64,000 nt of DNA from an uncultured Bacteroidota bacterium. Lineage in GTDB: Bacteria; Bacteroidota; Bacteroidia; Flavobacteriales; Flavobacteriaceae. A model generated the notes under the pieces. It saw nothing but the letters and a program-made list of their open reading frames with translations. It was not told the origin of the DNA and searched no databases. Positions within the stretch are counted from its first letter, which is position 1. Every line of letters starts with the position of its first letter. Location of the stretch: positions 62,001 to 126,000 of the forward strand of contig CACMZR010000002.1 in assembly GCA_902618245.1 (NCBI GenBank). The letters run 5' to 3'. The position numbers and the translations under genes were made by a program. Shown one piece after another: positions 26,649-35,520 of the stretch.

Positions 26649-27449
26649 TTATATTTCTTGTGAGTAAAAATTAACCAATAATTTATCTTCTTGAGATTTA
26701 GGATACTCTAAAAATGGTTTTTTACTGTTTTTTAAGTCATTTAAAATATCTGCAGTTAAATTTTCTGAGGCTGCTATTATTCCATCAGAATAAGTTGAAG
26801 CTAAATTAGTAAGCCCGCTATAATCAGCTTTTTTAAGCTGACCTATATGTTCTGCATCAATTTTATCAAATGCAACTTTATCATAAATTTTCTTAGAAAC
26901 AACTCCTTTAAAATCAGGTTCGTAGACTGAATATACTATCTTACTTTCTAGAAACAGTGGCTCATCTGCATAATATGATTTTAAATAAAGTGGGAATAGG
27001 GAGGTGAACCAACCGTGAAGATGAATTATGTCCGGTGACCAGTTTAACTTCTTAACTGTCTCTATAACTCCCTTTGTAAAAAAAATCATACGTTCGTCAT
27101 TGTCCTTAAATATTTTCCCTGCAGAATCGTGAAGTATGGCTCTTCGTTTAAAGTACTCCTCATTATCAATAAAATAAACCTGCATCCTTTCTTTGGGTAT
27201 TGAAGCAACCTTTATAATCAGCGGCATATCCATATCATTAATTACAAGATTCATCCCGGAAAGTCTTATTACTTCATGCAATTGATGTCTTCTTTCATTT
27301 ATCAATCCATACCGTGGCATAAAAATTCGTGTTTGCCCACCATTTTCATTTACTGTTTTAGGGATCTGAAATGATTTAATTGCTTGTTCTGTTTGAGGCA
27401 AATAAGGAACGACCTCAGAGGATATAATTAGTACTCTCTTATCTTTCAT
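26649..27449 (-). CDS. Half-length glycogen/starch synthase-like protein (GT5 N-terminal domain)
   Basis: 266 residues matching only the N-terminal domain of GT5 glycogen synthases (full enzymes have about 480). VLIISSEVVPYLPQTEQAIKS near the start replaces the usual motif in which a K-x-G-G sequence binds ADP-glucose; here the K-x-G-G is not intact. IIHLHGWFTSLFPLYLK is preserved. The C-terminal GT-B half with the nucleotide-sugar site is absent. Flavobacterial genomes regularly have this short form next to panC, so it is not a local truncation. Catalysis is doubtful; a binding or regulatory role is an inference. TATTTTTG on the minus strand (27485-27478) may be its -7 box. Confidence 0.75.
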   Translation of the reverse strand: MKDKRVLIISSEVVPYLPQTEQAIKSFQIPKTVNENGGQTRIFMPRYGLINERRHQLHEVIRLSGMNLVINDMDMPLIIKVASIPKERMQVYFIDNEEYFKRRAILHDSAGKIFKDNDERMIFFTKGVIETVKKLNWSPDIIHLHGWFTSLFPLYLKSYYADEPLFLESKIVYSVYEPDFKGVVSKKIYDKVAFDKIDAEHIGQLKKADYSGLTNLASTYSDGIIAASENLTADILNDLKNSKKPFLEYPKSQEDKLLVNFYSQEI

Positions 27450-27545
27450 ATTTTATTTTCCTAAGGAAAAAGTCTCGCAAAAATACAAAATTAATAGACA
27501 TATTATTAAAAACTACCTACTTTAGCAGAGTTAATAAATTGCTAA

Positions 27546-28388
27546 ATGTTGGTATTTAAAGACTTAGAAAAACTTAAAAAACATTTAAATTCTAAGTCTT
27601 TTAAAATTGGCCTTGTCCCTACTATGGGTGGATTGCATCAGGGTCACTTATCACTAATTAAAAAAGCTTGTTTAGATAATGAGAAAGTAGTTGTAAGCAT
27701 ATATATAAATCCTACTCAATTTAATGATGAAGATGATTTAAAAAACTACCCCTTTGATTTGGAAAAAGATAAAACTTTTTTATCATCATTATCAAAAAAT
27801 GTAGTTATTTATAACCCAGATAACGATGAAATGTATCCGTCTGGAATAAAGAGAAACTCATATAACTTTGGCTCAATTTCTCATCACATGGAAGGAAAAT
27901 TTCGCCCAGGACATTTTGATGGTGTAGCGACTGTCATAGAAAAACTTATCAAGGATATAAAACCACATAATGCTTATTTTGGTGAAAAAGATTATCAGCA
28001 AATACAAATAATAAAAGCTCTTAATAAATCTCTTAAACTCGGTGTAAAGATAATATCTTGTTCAACTGAAAGAGAAAAAGATGGCCTAGCAATAAGTACA
28101 AGAAACAAGTTTTTAAATCCAAGACAGAGATCTGCTGCACAGAAAATTTATTTTGCATTAACAGAATTAAAAAATGCAAAAAAAAAATTTCTCGATATGA
28201 AACGTTTCTTTATTAATACTGTAGAACATAGCAAAGATTTAAAAGTTGAATACTTTTGTATTGCATCTATAGATGATTTAATACCGGTAGAAAAATTTGA
28301 AAAATTTCAAAAATACCGAATTTTTGTTGCTGTATGTGCAGGTAATATAAGACTGATTGACAACGAAGAAATAAAAATATTTAATTAA
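27546..28388 (+). CDS. panC: Pantothenate synthetase
   Basis: 280 residues. VPTMGGLHQGHLSLIKKA (24-41) contains the HxGH-type motif, GVATVIEKL, FGEKDYQQIQI and the KMSKS-like ISTRNKFL follow. It condenses pantoate with beta-alanine in an ATP-dependent reaction of coenzyme A synthesis. In many Flavobacteriia panD (aspartate decarboxylase, source of beta-alanine) follows directly, but here a membrane protein gene comes next after 74 bp, and panD is not in the window. Divergent from the GT5 gene, 96 bp apart. Confidence 0.96.
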   Translation: MLVFKDLEKLKKHLNSKSFKIGLVPTMGGLHQGHLSLIKKACLDNEKVVVSIYINPTQFNDEDDLKNYPFDLEKDKTFLSSLSKNVVIYNPDNDEMYPSGIKRNSYNFGSISHHMEGKFRPGHFDGVATVIEKLIKDIKPHNAYFGEKDYQQIQIIKALNKSLKLGVKIISCSTEREKDGLAISTRNKFLNPRQRSAAQKIYFALTELKNAKKKFLDMKRFFINTVEHSKDLKVEYFCIASIDDLIPVEKFEKFQKYRIFVAVCAGNIRLIDNEEIKIFN

Positions 28389-28462
28389 ATTTCATTTAAT
28401 ATTGTTGGTTTGTATATAAAGTTGTGGGTTAATAATCTATTGAAAAACAAATCATAAAAAAG

Positions 28463-29425
28463 GTGAGAAAACGTTATAGTTATTTAAAAATATTTTTCCC
28501 TCCCCTTTTAGGAATATTTTTTATTTATTTATCAATAAATATAACATCTGTTGAAGAAAGAAAACTGATTATTAGCTATATAAAAAATGCTGAGCTCAAG
28601 TATATTATTATTTCAATAATATTTGGAATATTAAGTCATCTCTCAAGGGCTTTTCGCTGGAAATATCTTTTACTACCACTAGGATATAACCCTAAATTTA
28701 TAAATTCTGTCCTAGCTGTATTAATTTCCTACATTGCAAATCTTGGAATTCCTAGATCAGGTGAAATTTTAAGAGCTACTACCCTAAGTAGTTATGAAAA
28801 GATTCCTTTTGAAAAATTATTTGGAACTATAATTGCTGAAAGGATTGTTGACCTATTAATACTTTTAAGTCTAATTTTTTTGTCATTTAGTTTACAATTC
28901 GAATTAGTCTGGGAGGTTCTTAATAAAAGACCCATGTTTTTAAGAACTCTTTCTATCGGGGCTCCTATCTTATTTTTTATTTTTTTAGTCGTAAAATGGT
29001 TTTTGAAAAAAAGTAATTCAAAAATATCACTCAAAATAAAAGCTATTTTGAAGGGCTTTATCGAAGGCATTATGTCAATTAAAAATATGCCCTTCAAGTT
29101 TAATTTTATTGTCCATACTGTATTTATCTGGTTGATGTATTTTGGTATGTTCTTTATAATAAAATGGACCATTCCTGAGATGGAAAAATTAGACCTAGAG
29201 TATCTATTACTAACTTTTGTGATTGGTGGGCTAACCTTAACAGCAACAAATGGAGGTATTGGAATCTACCCTTTATCTGTTGCGATGACGCTTTCATTCT
29301 TTGGAATTTCTAATGAATCCGGATTAGCATTTGGTTGGATAGTATGGACATCTCAAACATTGATGATTCTATTTTTTGGAAGTCTTTCTTTTTTTATTCT
29401 ACCTTTAGTAAACAAGAGAAATTAA
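28463..29425 (+). CDS. Flippase-like membrane protein (UPF0104 / LPG synthase TM domain)
   Basis: 320 residues with about eight membrane helices. SRAFRWKYLLLPLGY, NLGIPRSGEILRATTLS and ERIVDLLILLSL are typical of the lysylphosphatidylglycerol synthase TM domain family (YbhN-like). Members lacking the synthase domain are thought to move lipids or lipid-linked compounds across the membrane. It starts with GTG at 28463 (MRKRYSYLKI). It lies between panC and radA, which is the usual order in Flavobacteriia. Substrate unknown. Confidence 0.85.
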   Translation: MRKRYSYLKIFFPPLLGIFFIYLSINITSVEERKLIISYIKNAELKYIIISIIFGILSHLSRAFRWKYLLLPLGYNPKFINSVLAVLISYIANLGIPRSGEILRATTLSSYEKIPFEKLFGTIIAERIVDLLILLSLIFLSFSLQFELVWEVLNKRPMFLRTLSIGAPILFFIFLVVKWFLKKSNSKISLKIKAILKGFIEGIMSIKNMPFKFNFIVHTVFIWLMYFGMFFIIKWTIPEMEKLDLEYLLLTFVIGGLTLTATNGGIGIYPLSVAMTLSFFGISNESGLAFGWIVWTSQTLMILFFGSLSFFILPLVNKRN

Positions 29426-29444
29426 TCTTAACGTATAACTAATT

Positions 29445-30794
29445 GTGAAAATTAAAAAAGGGTTTTTTTGTAAAAATTGCGGGGCGGAGCATAACCAGTG
29501 GCAGGGTCAATGTAAGATTTGTAAAGAGTGGAACACCGTTACTGAAGAGGTTATACATAAAAATATTTCCAAAGATTGGAAAACAGATAATTTAACAAAG
29601 GCTATAAAACCAATTAGAATGGATAAAATTGGTCTTAAAGAAACTTCTAGATTCAAAACTGGTGATGATGAATTTGATCGGGTTCTAGGTGGCGGGGTAG
29701 TCCCAGGAGGAGTTGTACTTTTAGGTGGAGAGCCAGGTATTGGTAAGTCGACCTTACTGCTCCAAATAGCACTCCAAATTAACAATAAAGTACTCTATAT
29801 TTCAGGAGAAGAAAGCCAACAACAGATTAAATCTAGAGCAAAAAGAATGGGACTTAATGAGGAATCTTGTTATGTTCTATGTGAAACCAATATTCAATTA
29901 ATTTTTTTACAAATTCAAAGTCTTACCCCTGATATAATAATTGTAGACTCTATACAAACCCTTCATGACACTGATGTTGACAATACCGCGGGGAGTATTA
30001 CACAAATAAGATCAGTAGCAAGTGAACTCATCAGTTTTGCAAAAAGTACAAATATTCCAGTCATTTTAATTGGACATATTACAAAAGATGGTACAATAGC
30101 TGGTCCAAAAATACTTGAACACATGGTTGACACTGTTATTCAGTTTGAAGGGGATCAAAATCATGTTTACAGAATTTTAAGAGTTCAAAAAAATCGTTTT
30201 GGAGCTACCTCTGAAATAGGAATTTATGAAATGATACAAAAAGGATTACGACAAGTAAAAAATCCCTCAGAAGTATTAATTTCTGAAAAAGAGAAAACTT
30301 TAAGTGGACATGCAATTGCAGCTACTATTGAAGGTATTCGGCCTTTAATGATTGAGGTGCAAGCATTAGTAAGTACAGCCGTTTATGGCACACCTCAAAG
30401 AAGTTGTACTGGATTCAATTCAAAGCGTTTAAATATGTTACTAGCTGTCTTAGAAAAAAGAGCAGGATTTAACTTAGTTAGTAAAGATGTATTTATAAAT
30501 ATTACTGGCGGTATAAATGTGGTTGATCCTGCATTGGATCTAGCTGTTATAGCAGCAATTTTATCAAGCTGTCATGATATTCCCATATCGCAAAAACTAT
30601 GTTTTGCTTCAGAAATTGGGCTTTCAGGAGAACTACGCCCAATTTCAAAAACTAACCAGCGAATTCAAGAAGCAGAAAAACTCGGATTTGAAGGAATTTT
30701 CATTTCATCATATACTAAATTTAGTGGTCAACAAAACATAATTAAGTTACATCAATTGTCAAAAGTTGAGAGCTTAGTTAATTTTCTTTTCTAA
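29445..30794 (+). CDS. radA: DNA repair protein RadA
   Basis: 449 residues, start GTG at 29445. An N-terminal C4 zinc finger (FCKNCG...CKICKEW, residues 8-27) leads to a RecA-like ATPase with P-loop GGEPGIGKST (about 93-102) and the family motif KNRFGATSEIG. The Lon-like C-terminal domain carries GGINVVDPALDLAV. RadA promotes branch migration in recombination. It follows the flippase gene by 19 bp, so it may share its transcript. Length is typical. Confidence 0.97.
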   Translation: MKIKKGFFCKNCGAEHNQWQGQCKICKEWNTVTEEVIHKNISKDWKTDNLTKAIKPIRMDKIGLKETSRFKTGDDEFDRVLGGGVVPGGVVLLGGEPGIGKSTLLLQIALQINNKVLYISGEESQQQIKSRAKRMGLNEESCYVLCETNIQLIFLQIQSLTPDIIIVDSIQTLHDTDVDNTAGSITQIRSVASELISFAKSTNIPVILIGHITKDGTIAGPKILEHMVDTVIQFEGDQNHVYRILRVQKNRFGATSEIGIYEMIQKGLRQVKNPSEVLISEKEKTLSGHAIAATIEGIRPLMIEVQALVSTAVYGTPQRSCTGFNSKRLNMLLAVLEKRAGFNLVSKDVFINITGGINVVDPALDLAVIAAILSSCHDIPISQKLCFASEIGLSGELRPISKTNQRIQEAEKLGFEGIFISSYTKFSGQQNIIKLHQLSKVESLVNFLF

Positions 30795-30846
30795 TCCAGA
30801 TTTTTAGAAAAAAGAGTATATCTTCGAGAGACATAACAAAAGCTAA

Positions 30847-32187
30847 ATGAAAGAAATCATTTCACAATTTATTTCAGAAGTAAACGCTAGAAATCAGAAT
30901 GAACCCGAGTTTATGCAAGCTGTAACTGAGGTTGCTGAAAATGTTATACCCTACATCGTTCAAAATGATATTTATTACGGACAAAATATTTTACTAAGGA
31001 TTGCTGAACCTGAGCGAATAATTTCGTTTCGTGTTGCATGGATTGATGATAAAGAAGAAATTCAAGTGAACAGAGGTTATAGAATCGAAATGAATTCCGC
31101 TATTGGTCCTTACAAAGGTGGATTACGATTCCATCCAAGTGTTAACCTAAGTGTTTTAAAATTCTTAGCATTTGAACAGACTTTTAAAAATAGTTTGACT
31201 ACTCTACCCATGGGAGGGGGAAAAGGAGGTTCTGACTTTGATCCAAAAGGAAAATCTGATACAGAGATAATGCGCTTCTGTCAAAGCTTTATGACCGAAT
31301 TATTTCGTCATATTGGTCCAAATAGAGATATACCTGCAGGAGATATTGGTGTTGGGAGTCGAGAAATAGGCTATATGTTTGGTCAATATAAACGGTTGAA
31401 AAACGAATTCACTGGAGTTTTAACAGGTAAAGGTGTAAGTTGGGGTGGGTCTCTTATAAGACCTGAGGCTACTGGTTATGGCGTTGCATATTTTACTCAA
31501 GAGATGTTAGAAAATAAGAATGACAGCTTAAAGAATAAAAAAGTTGTCATTTCAGGCTCTGGAAATGTTGCTCAGTACGCTGCAGAAAAATGTTTACAAC
31601 TTGGTGCAAAAATTTACACTATGTCCGATTCGTCTGGGTATATTTTTGATCCCGAAGGTATTAATTCGGATAAACTTGCATTTATTATGGATCTTAAAAA
31701 TGTTAAACGAGGTAGGATTATTGAATATATTAATGAATTCCCTAATGCTAAATTTTTTGAAGGCAAAAAACCTTGGGATGTTCCTTGTCAAATTGCTTTA
31801 CCTTGTGCTACACAAAATGAACTAGGAGAATTTGACGCACAAAATCTTATTAAGAATGGGTGTATTTGTGTGGGAGAAGGCGCAAATATGCCATGCTCTC
31901 CAAAGGCAATAGAAATTTTCCTGAAAAATAAAATTTTATTTGCACCTGGAAAGGCATCAAATGCAGGCGGGGTAGCAGTCTCAGGTCTAGAAATGGCTCA
32001 AAATTCTCTTCGCTACAGTTGGTCCAGAGAGGAAGTTGACAAACGCCTGCAGGCAATTATGAAAGACATACATCAATCGTGTCTTTCGTTTGGAAATGAA
32101 AAAGGATTCATTAATTATGTAAAAGGAGCCAATATTGCAGGGTTTGTAAAAGTTGCTGATGCGATGCTAGCTCAAGGAGTTGTTTGA
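30847..32187 (+). CDS. gdhA: NADP-specific glutamate dehydrogenase
   Basis: 446 residues of the hexameric bacterial type. KGGLRFHPSVNLSVLKFLAFEQ and PMGGGKGGSDFDPKGKSD hold the substrate-binding lysines; GSGNVAQYAAEKC is the Rossmann loop; GEGANMPCSPKA and NAGGVAVSGLEMAQNS follow. Length and the KGKSD motif fit NADP-dependent enzymes that assimilate ammonium into glutamate. TATCTTCG about 21 nt upstream may be the -7 box. The gene lies 3 bp before recO. Confidence 0.96.
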   Translation: MKEIISQFISEVNARNQNEPEFMQAVTEVAENVIPYIVQNDIYYGQNILLRIAEPERIISFRVAWIDDKEEIQVNRGYRIEMNSAIGPYKGGLRFHPSVNLSVLKFLAFEQTFKNSLTTLPMGGGKGGSDFDPKGKSDTEIMRFCQSFMTELFRHIGPNRDIPAGDIGVGSREIGYMFGQYKRLKNEFTGVLTGKGVSWGGSLIRPEATGYGVAYFTQEMLENKNDSLKNKKVVISGSGNVAQYAAEKCLQLGAKIYTMSDSSGYIFDPEGINSDKLAFIMDLKNVKRGRIIEYINEFPNAKFFEGKKPWDVPCQIALPCATQNELGEFDAQNLIKNGCICVGEGANMPCSPKAIEIFLKNKILFAPGKASNAGGVAVSGLEMAQNSLRYSWSREEVDKRLQAIMKDIHQSCLSFGNEKGFINYVKGANIAGFVKVADAMLAQGVV

Positions 32188-32190
32188 CAA

Positions 32191-32931
32191 ATGTCTAGCA
32201 AAACAAAAAAAACTATTCATGCTGTTAATTTAGGAATTATCAAGTATGGAGATACAAGCTTAATTGCCAATTGCTATACTCTAGAATTCGGTTTACAGTC
32301 ATACATGCTTAAAGGAATTTTGTCTAGAGGTAAAAAAAAAAACCATCGATCCCTTTTTGAACCTTTAACCCTTTTGGAACTTGTGGCTTCTCAAAACAAA
32401 CAGAACAAAATTGGATATATGGATGAAGCAAAATTAGCATATGTTTTTACTTCAATCCCTTATAATTTGAGTAAAAAAGCTTTGGTTTTATTTCTTGCAG
32501 AGATTATTTATCAGGTTGCTCGCGAGGAACAAGGGCCTAATAAATTACTTTTTGACTATATCAAAAAAAAACTCATTTGGCTTGATACAAACCATTCACT
32601 GAGTTTGTTTCATCTTAAAATAATGCTAGACATAACAAAATACATCGGTTTCTACCCAAATATTTCGAATTCAAACAAACCATATTTTGACCTTGAAACT
32701 GGATGTTTTACATCTATAAAGCCAGGAAAAAATTTTATTGAAAATCCGTTAAAAGAATATTTCATTCAGCTTTTGGGTATAGATTTTGATATGATAGATA
32801 AAATTAGAATTTTGAAAAAAGATAAAATTAAACTTCTAAATCATGTTTTAACCTATTTCGAACTACATTTACAACAGTTTAAGCCACCAAAATCCCTTGA
32901 AATACTAAATGAAATCTTTAAGGTGCCTTAG
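32191..32931 (+). CDS. recO: DNA repair protein RecO
   Basis: 246 residues. N-terminal OB fold (HAVNLGIIKYGDTSLIANCYT...YMLKGILS) and a helical C-terminal domain (YFDLETGCFTS) as in RecO. It loads RecA on SSB-coated DNA with RecR. The four zinc cysteines of some RecO proteins are missing. The C-terminus overlaps the following TonB receptor gene by 23 bp, a conserved pairing in Flavobacteriia. Confidence 0.92.
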   Translation: MSSKTKKTIHAVNLGIIKYGDTSLIANCYTLEFGLQSYMLKGILSRGKKKNHRSLFEPLTLLELVASQNKQNKIGYMDEAKLAYVFTSIPYNLSKKALVLFLAEIIYQVAREEQGPNKLLFDYIKKKLIWLDTNHSLSLFHLKIMLDITKYIGFYPNISNSNKPYFDLETGCFTSIKPGKNFIENPLKEYFIQLLGIDFDMIDKIRILKKDKIKLLNHVLTYFELHLQQFKPPKSLEILNEIFKVP

Positions 32932-35386
32932 TTCATTTTGTTTTGCCTTACTTTCCTTTTGGATAGTTGGACAAGAAATTACTATTGTGGATAAGTTCAC
33001 AAATGAAGCTCTGGAGGGAGTTGCTATTTATAATAAAAATAAGACATTAGGAACAATTAGTAATTCTGATGGGGTCGCTGACCTTTCTATTTTTCCAGAA
33101 GGTGAGACGGTTTACATTCAATTTTATGGCTTTAAAATTGAAAGTATAAAAATAAGCTTGAAAGAATTATCACAAAATTTTCGTTTTCCAATTCAAGCAG
33201 AAAACGAGACTTTAGATGAAGTCATACTTTCGGTCGCAAGAAATGCTACAAAACGTTCAAAAATAGCAGAAAAAGTAAATATTATTTCAATTAAGGATAT
33301 TTCCAATCAGCGTCCTACATCAGGAGCAGAATTAGTAGGCCTTAGTCCAGGAATTAGGATCCAAAAGTCACAAGGAGGAGGTGGAAGTCCAGTCATTAGA
33401 GGATTTGAAGCAAATCGTTTACTTTTGGTTGTTGATGGGGTTAGACTTAACAATGCAATCTTTAGAAGTGGTCATCTACAAAATTCTTTAACTATTCACC
33501 CCAATATGATAGAGCGTGTAGAGGTTATATATGGTTCTTCATCAGTTGGATATGGTTCAGATGCTTTAGGTGGAGTTGTACACTACTACACAAAAAATCC
33601 ATTGATTAACAATGAAAAAAAAATAAGAACTCAGCTTTCTAGTGATTTTTCTACGGCAAATAATTCGTATATTAATTCCATATCCACTGAATTAAGTTTT
33701 AAAAAATGGGCAAGCTTAACAAGTCTCAGTTATTCTGATTTCGGAGACATTCGAATGGGTAGAAACAGAATCCATGGATTTGAAAATTGGGGACTAAACT
33801 TTTTGTATTCATTGAATAATAGAAATACTTATACAGCTGATCCTGTCATAAATTTAAATCCTTCAATTCAAAAAAATACCGATTATAATCAAATTGATTT
33901 ACTTCAAAAGTTTTTATTCAAACTCAATGCTGAAAATCAACTAGTTGTTAATTTTCAATATTCAAATTCCTCAGATATTCCTAGATATGATAAATTAGTT
34001 GAAAACCGAAACGGATTTTTACGTTATGCAGAATGGTATTATGGTCCCCAAAAAAGATTACTTTTTTCTCCTCAATTAAAAATATTCCCAAGAAAAAAAC
34101 TATTAAATTCAGGAAAGGTTACAATTGCAATTCAAAATTTTGAAGAATCTAGGATCTCCCGAACCTTTAATAGTTTGACTCGTATAACTAAAAATGAAAA
34201 AGTAAATTCTTTAAGTGTTAATGGAGATTTTGAATTTAAGATAGATAAAAAACATGCTTTTGCATATGGATTTGAAGGCGTTTATAATGATGTAAATTCA
34301 TTTGCCTCAAAAAAAGATCTAATTATTGAAGAAAATGTTATAACAGGTTTTACTCCAGATCTTCCATTTCCCACACGTTATCCTAGTAAGGGTAGTTCTT
34401 ATAGAAGTTATGCTGTGTATATGAATTGGGTCTGGGATCTTAATACTCAATTGACTTTAAATGCAGGACTTAGATTAACCGATACTTCTTTACAAGGAGA
34501 GTGGAAAGAGTATTATAATATAAATGCATTATTATCCTCGGTAAAATTAAATTCTGAGGCATTAACAGAAACTTTGTCTCTTATTTACAGACCAAGTATA
34601 AAAACAAAATGGAAAGCAATAATTTCAAATGGTTTTAGAAATCCTAATATTGACGATGTTGGAAAAATCAGAGAAAACAGGGGCTATCTAATTGTTCCAA
34701 ATCCTATGCTTTTACCTGAATATGCCTATAATTTTGAATTGGGACTTACTAAATACTTAAATAAAGAAAAGAATTATATCTCAATTCAAGGTTTTACCAC
34801 ACTAATCTCTAGACATATTGGGCGAAATAATTATCCTATTTTTTCTGATCAAACAACAAGCAGCAACAATACTATTTTATACAACGGTGAAGAGTTAATC
34901 ACCTTAGCGAATAATAATTTAGGTAATCGATATATGTTAGGAACATCATTAGATGGTAATATATTTTTTACAGATAAAATTTCATTAAAAGGAGACTTTA
35001 ATATTATTAATGCATTAAAGAATGATCAATACGGTCCTCTCCCATCGATTTCTCCAGTTTTTATTAATTTATTTATCAACTATGAGAAAAAGAAATGGTT
35101 TGCAAGTTTAAGATACCAATACAGCGGAAGTAAAAACCCAGAAGAATACAGTCTAGGTGGTGAAGACGGTTTAGAAGAAACACCTATTATATCTGAGTCT
35201 CAAGGAATTTATGCAGGTACACCTGCATGGTCTGAACTGTCTTTTTTAACTCAATTTAGCTTGAATGAAAATGGAAAAATAACAATTGGGCTGGAAAATA
35301 TATTCGATGTCCATTATAGAAGTTTTGCATCAGGTGTATCTGCACCAGGTAGAAATTTAAGATTAGGTTTAAATCTAAAATTCTAA
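32909..35386 (+). CDS. TonB-dependent receptor
   Basis: 825 residues. Signal peptide to about residue 21 (FWIVGQE), then a carboxypeptidase-regulatory-like domain (to about 105), a plug domain with VNIISIKDISNQRPTSGAEL and RVEVIYGSSSVGYGSDALGG, and a barrel ending LRLGLNLKF. The plug motif VVDGVRLNNAIFRSGHLQN resembles receptors annotated for haem or siderophore, but the ligand cannot be set from sequence. It imports substrates with TonB-ExbBD energy. It overlaps recO by 23 bp and may be expressed with it. Confidence 0.9.
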   Translation: MKSLRCLSSFCFALLSFWIVGQEITIVDKFTNEALEGVAIYNKNKTLGTISNSDGVADLSIFPEGETVYIQFYGFKIESIKISLKELSQNFRFPIQAENETLDEVILSVARNATKRSKIAEKVNIISIKDISNQRPTSGAELVGLSPGIRIQKSQGGGGSPVIRGFEANRLLLVVDGVRLNNAIFRSGHLQNSLTIHPNMIERVEVIYGSSSVGYGSDALGGVVHYYTKNPLINNEKKIRTQLSSDFSTANNSYINSISTELSFKKWASLTSLSYSDFGDIRMGRNRIHGFENWGLNFLYSLNNRNTYTADPVINLNPSIQKNTDYNQIDLLQKFLFKLNAENQLVVNFQYSNSSDIPRYDKLVENRNGFLRYAEWYYGPQKRLLFSPQLKIFPRKKLLNSGKVTIAIQNFEESRISRTFNSLTRITKNEKVNSLSVNGDFEFKIDKKHAFAYGFEGVYNDVNSFASKKDLIIEENVITGFTPDLPFPTRYPSKGSSYRSYAVYMNWVWDLNTQLTLNAGLRLTDTSLQGEWKEYYNINALLSSVKLNSEALTETLSLIYRPSIKTKWKAIISNGFRNPNIDDVGKIRENRGYLIVPNPMLLPEYAYNFELGLTKYLNKEKNYISIQGFTTLISRHIGRNNYPIFSDQTTSSNNTILYNGEELITLANNNLGNRYMLGTSLDGNIFFTDKISLKGDFNIINALKNDQYGPLPSISPVFINLFINYEKKKWFASLRYQYSGSKNPEEYSLGGEDGLEETPIISESQGIYAGTPAWSELSFLTQFSLNENGKITIGLENIFDVHYRSFASGVSAPGRNLRLGLNLKF

Positions 35387-35520
35387 ACTACTTATAACAA
35401 AAAAAGCCCTTGGTATGGGGACATATTTTCGAGTTAAATTAATTAATTTCGCAAATTGTTATATTATTACATTTACTTTTCTTTCTTAGGGTTTTGAAAA
35501 GCAACTAAAATATTTCATAG

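Noticed and set aside
26649-27449. Frameshift or truncation of a full glycogen synthase gene
   Set aside because: No remnant of the C-terminal domain is found downstream, and DUF4270 follows after 9 bp; the short form is usual in Flavobacteriia.
35387-35520. Possible terminator after the second TonB receptor (CCC...GGGG near 35407-35420)
   Set aside because: Stem of only three to four pairs and no T run.
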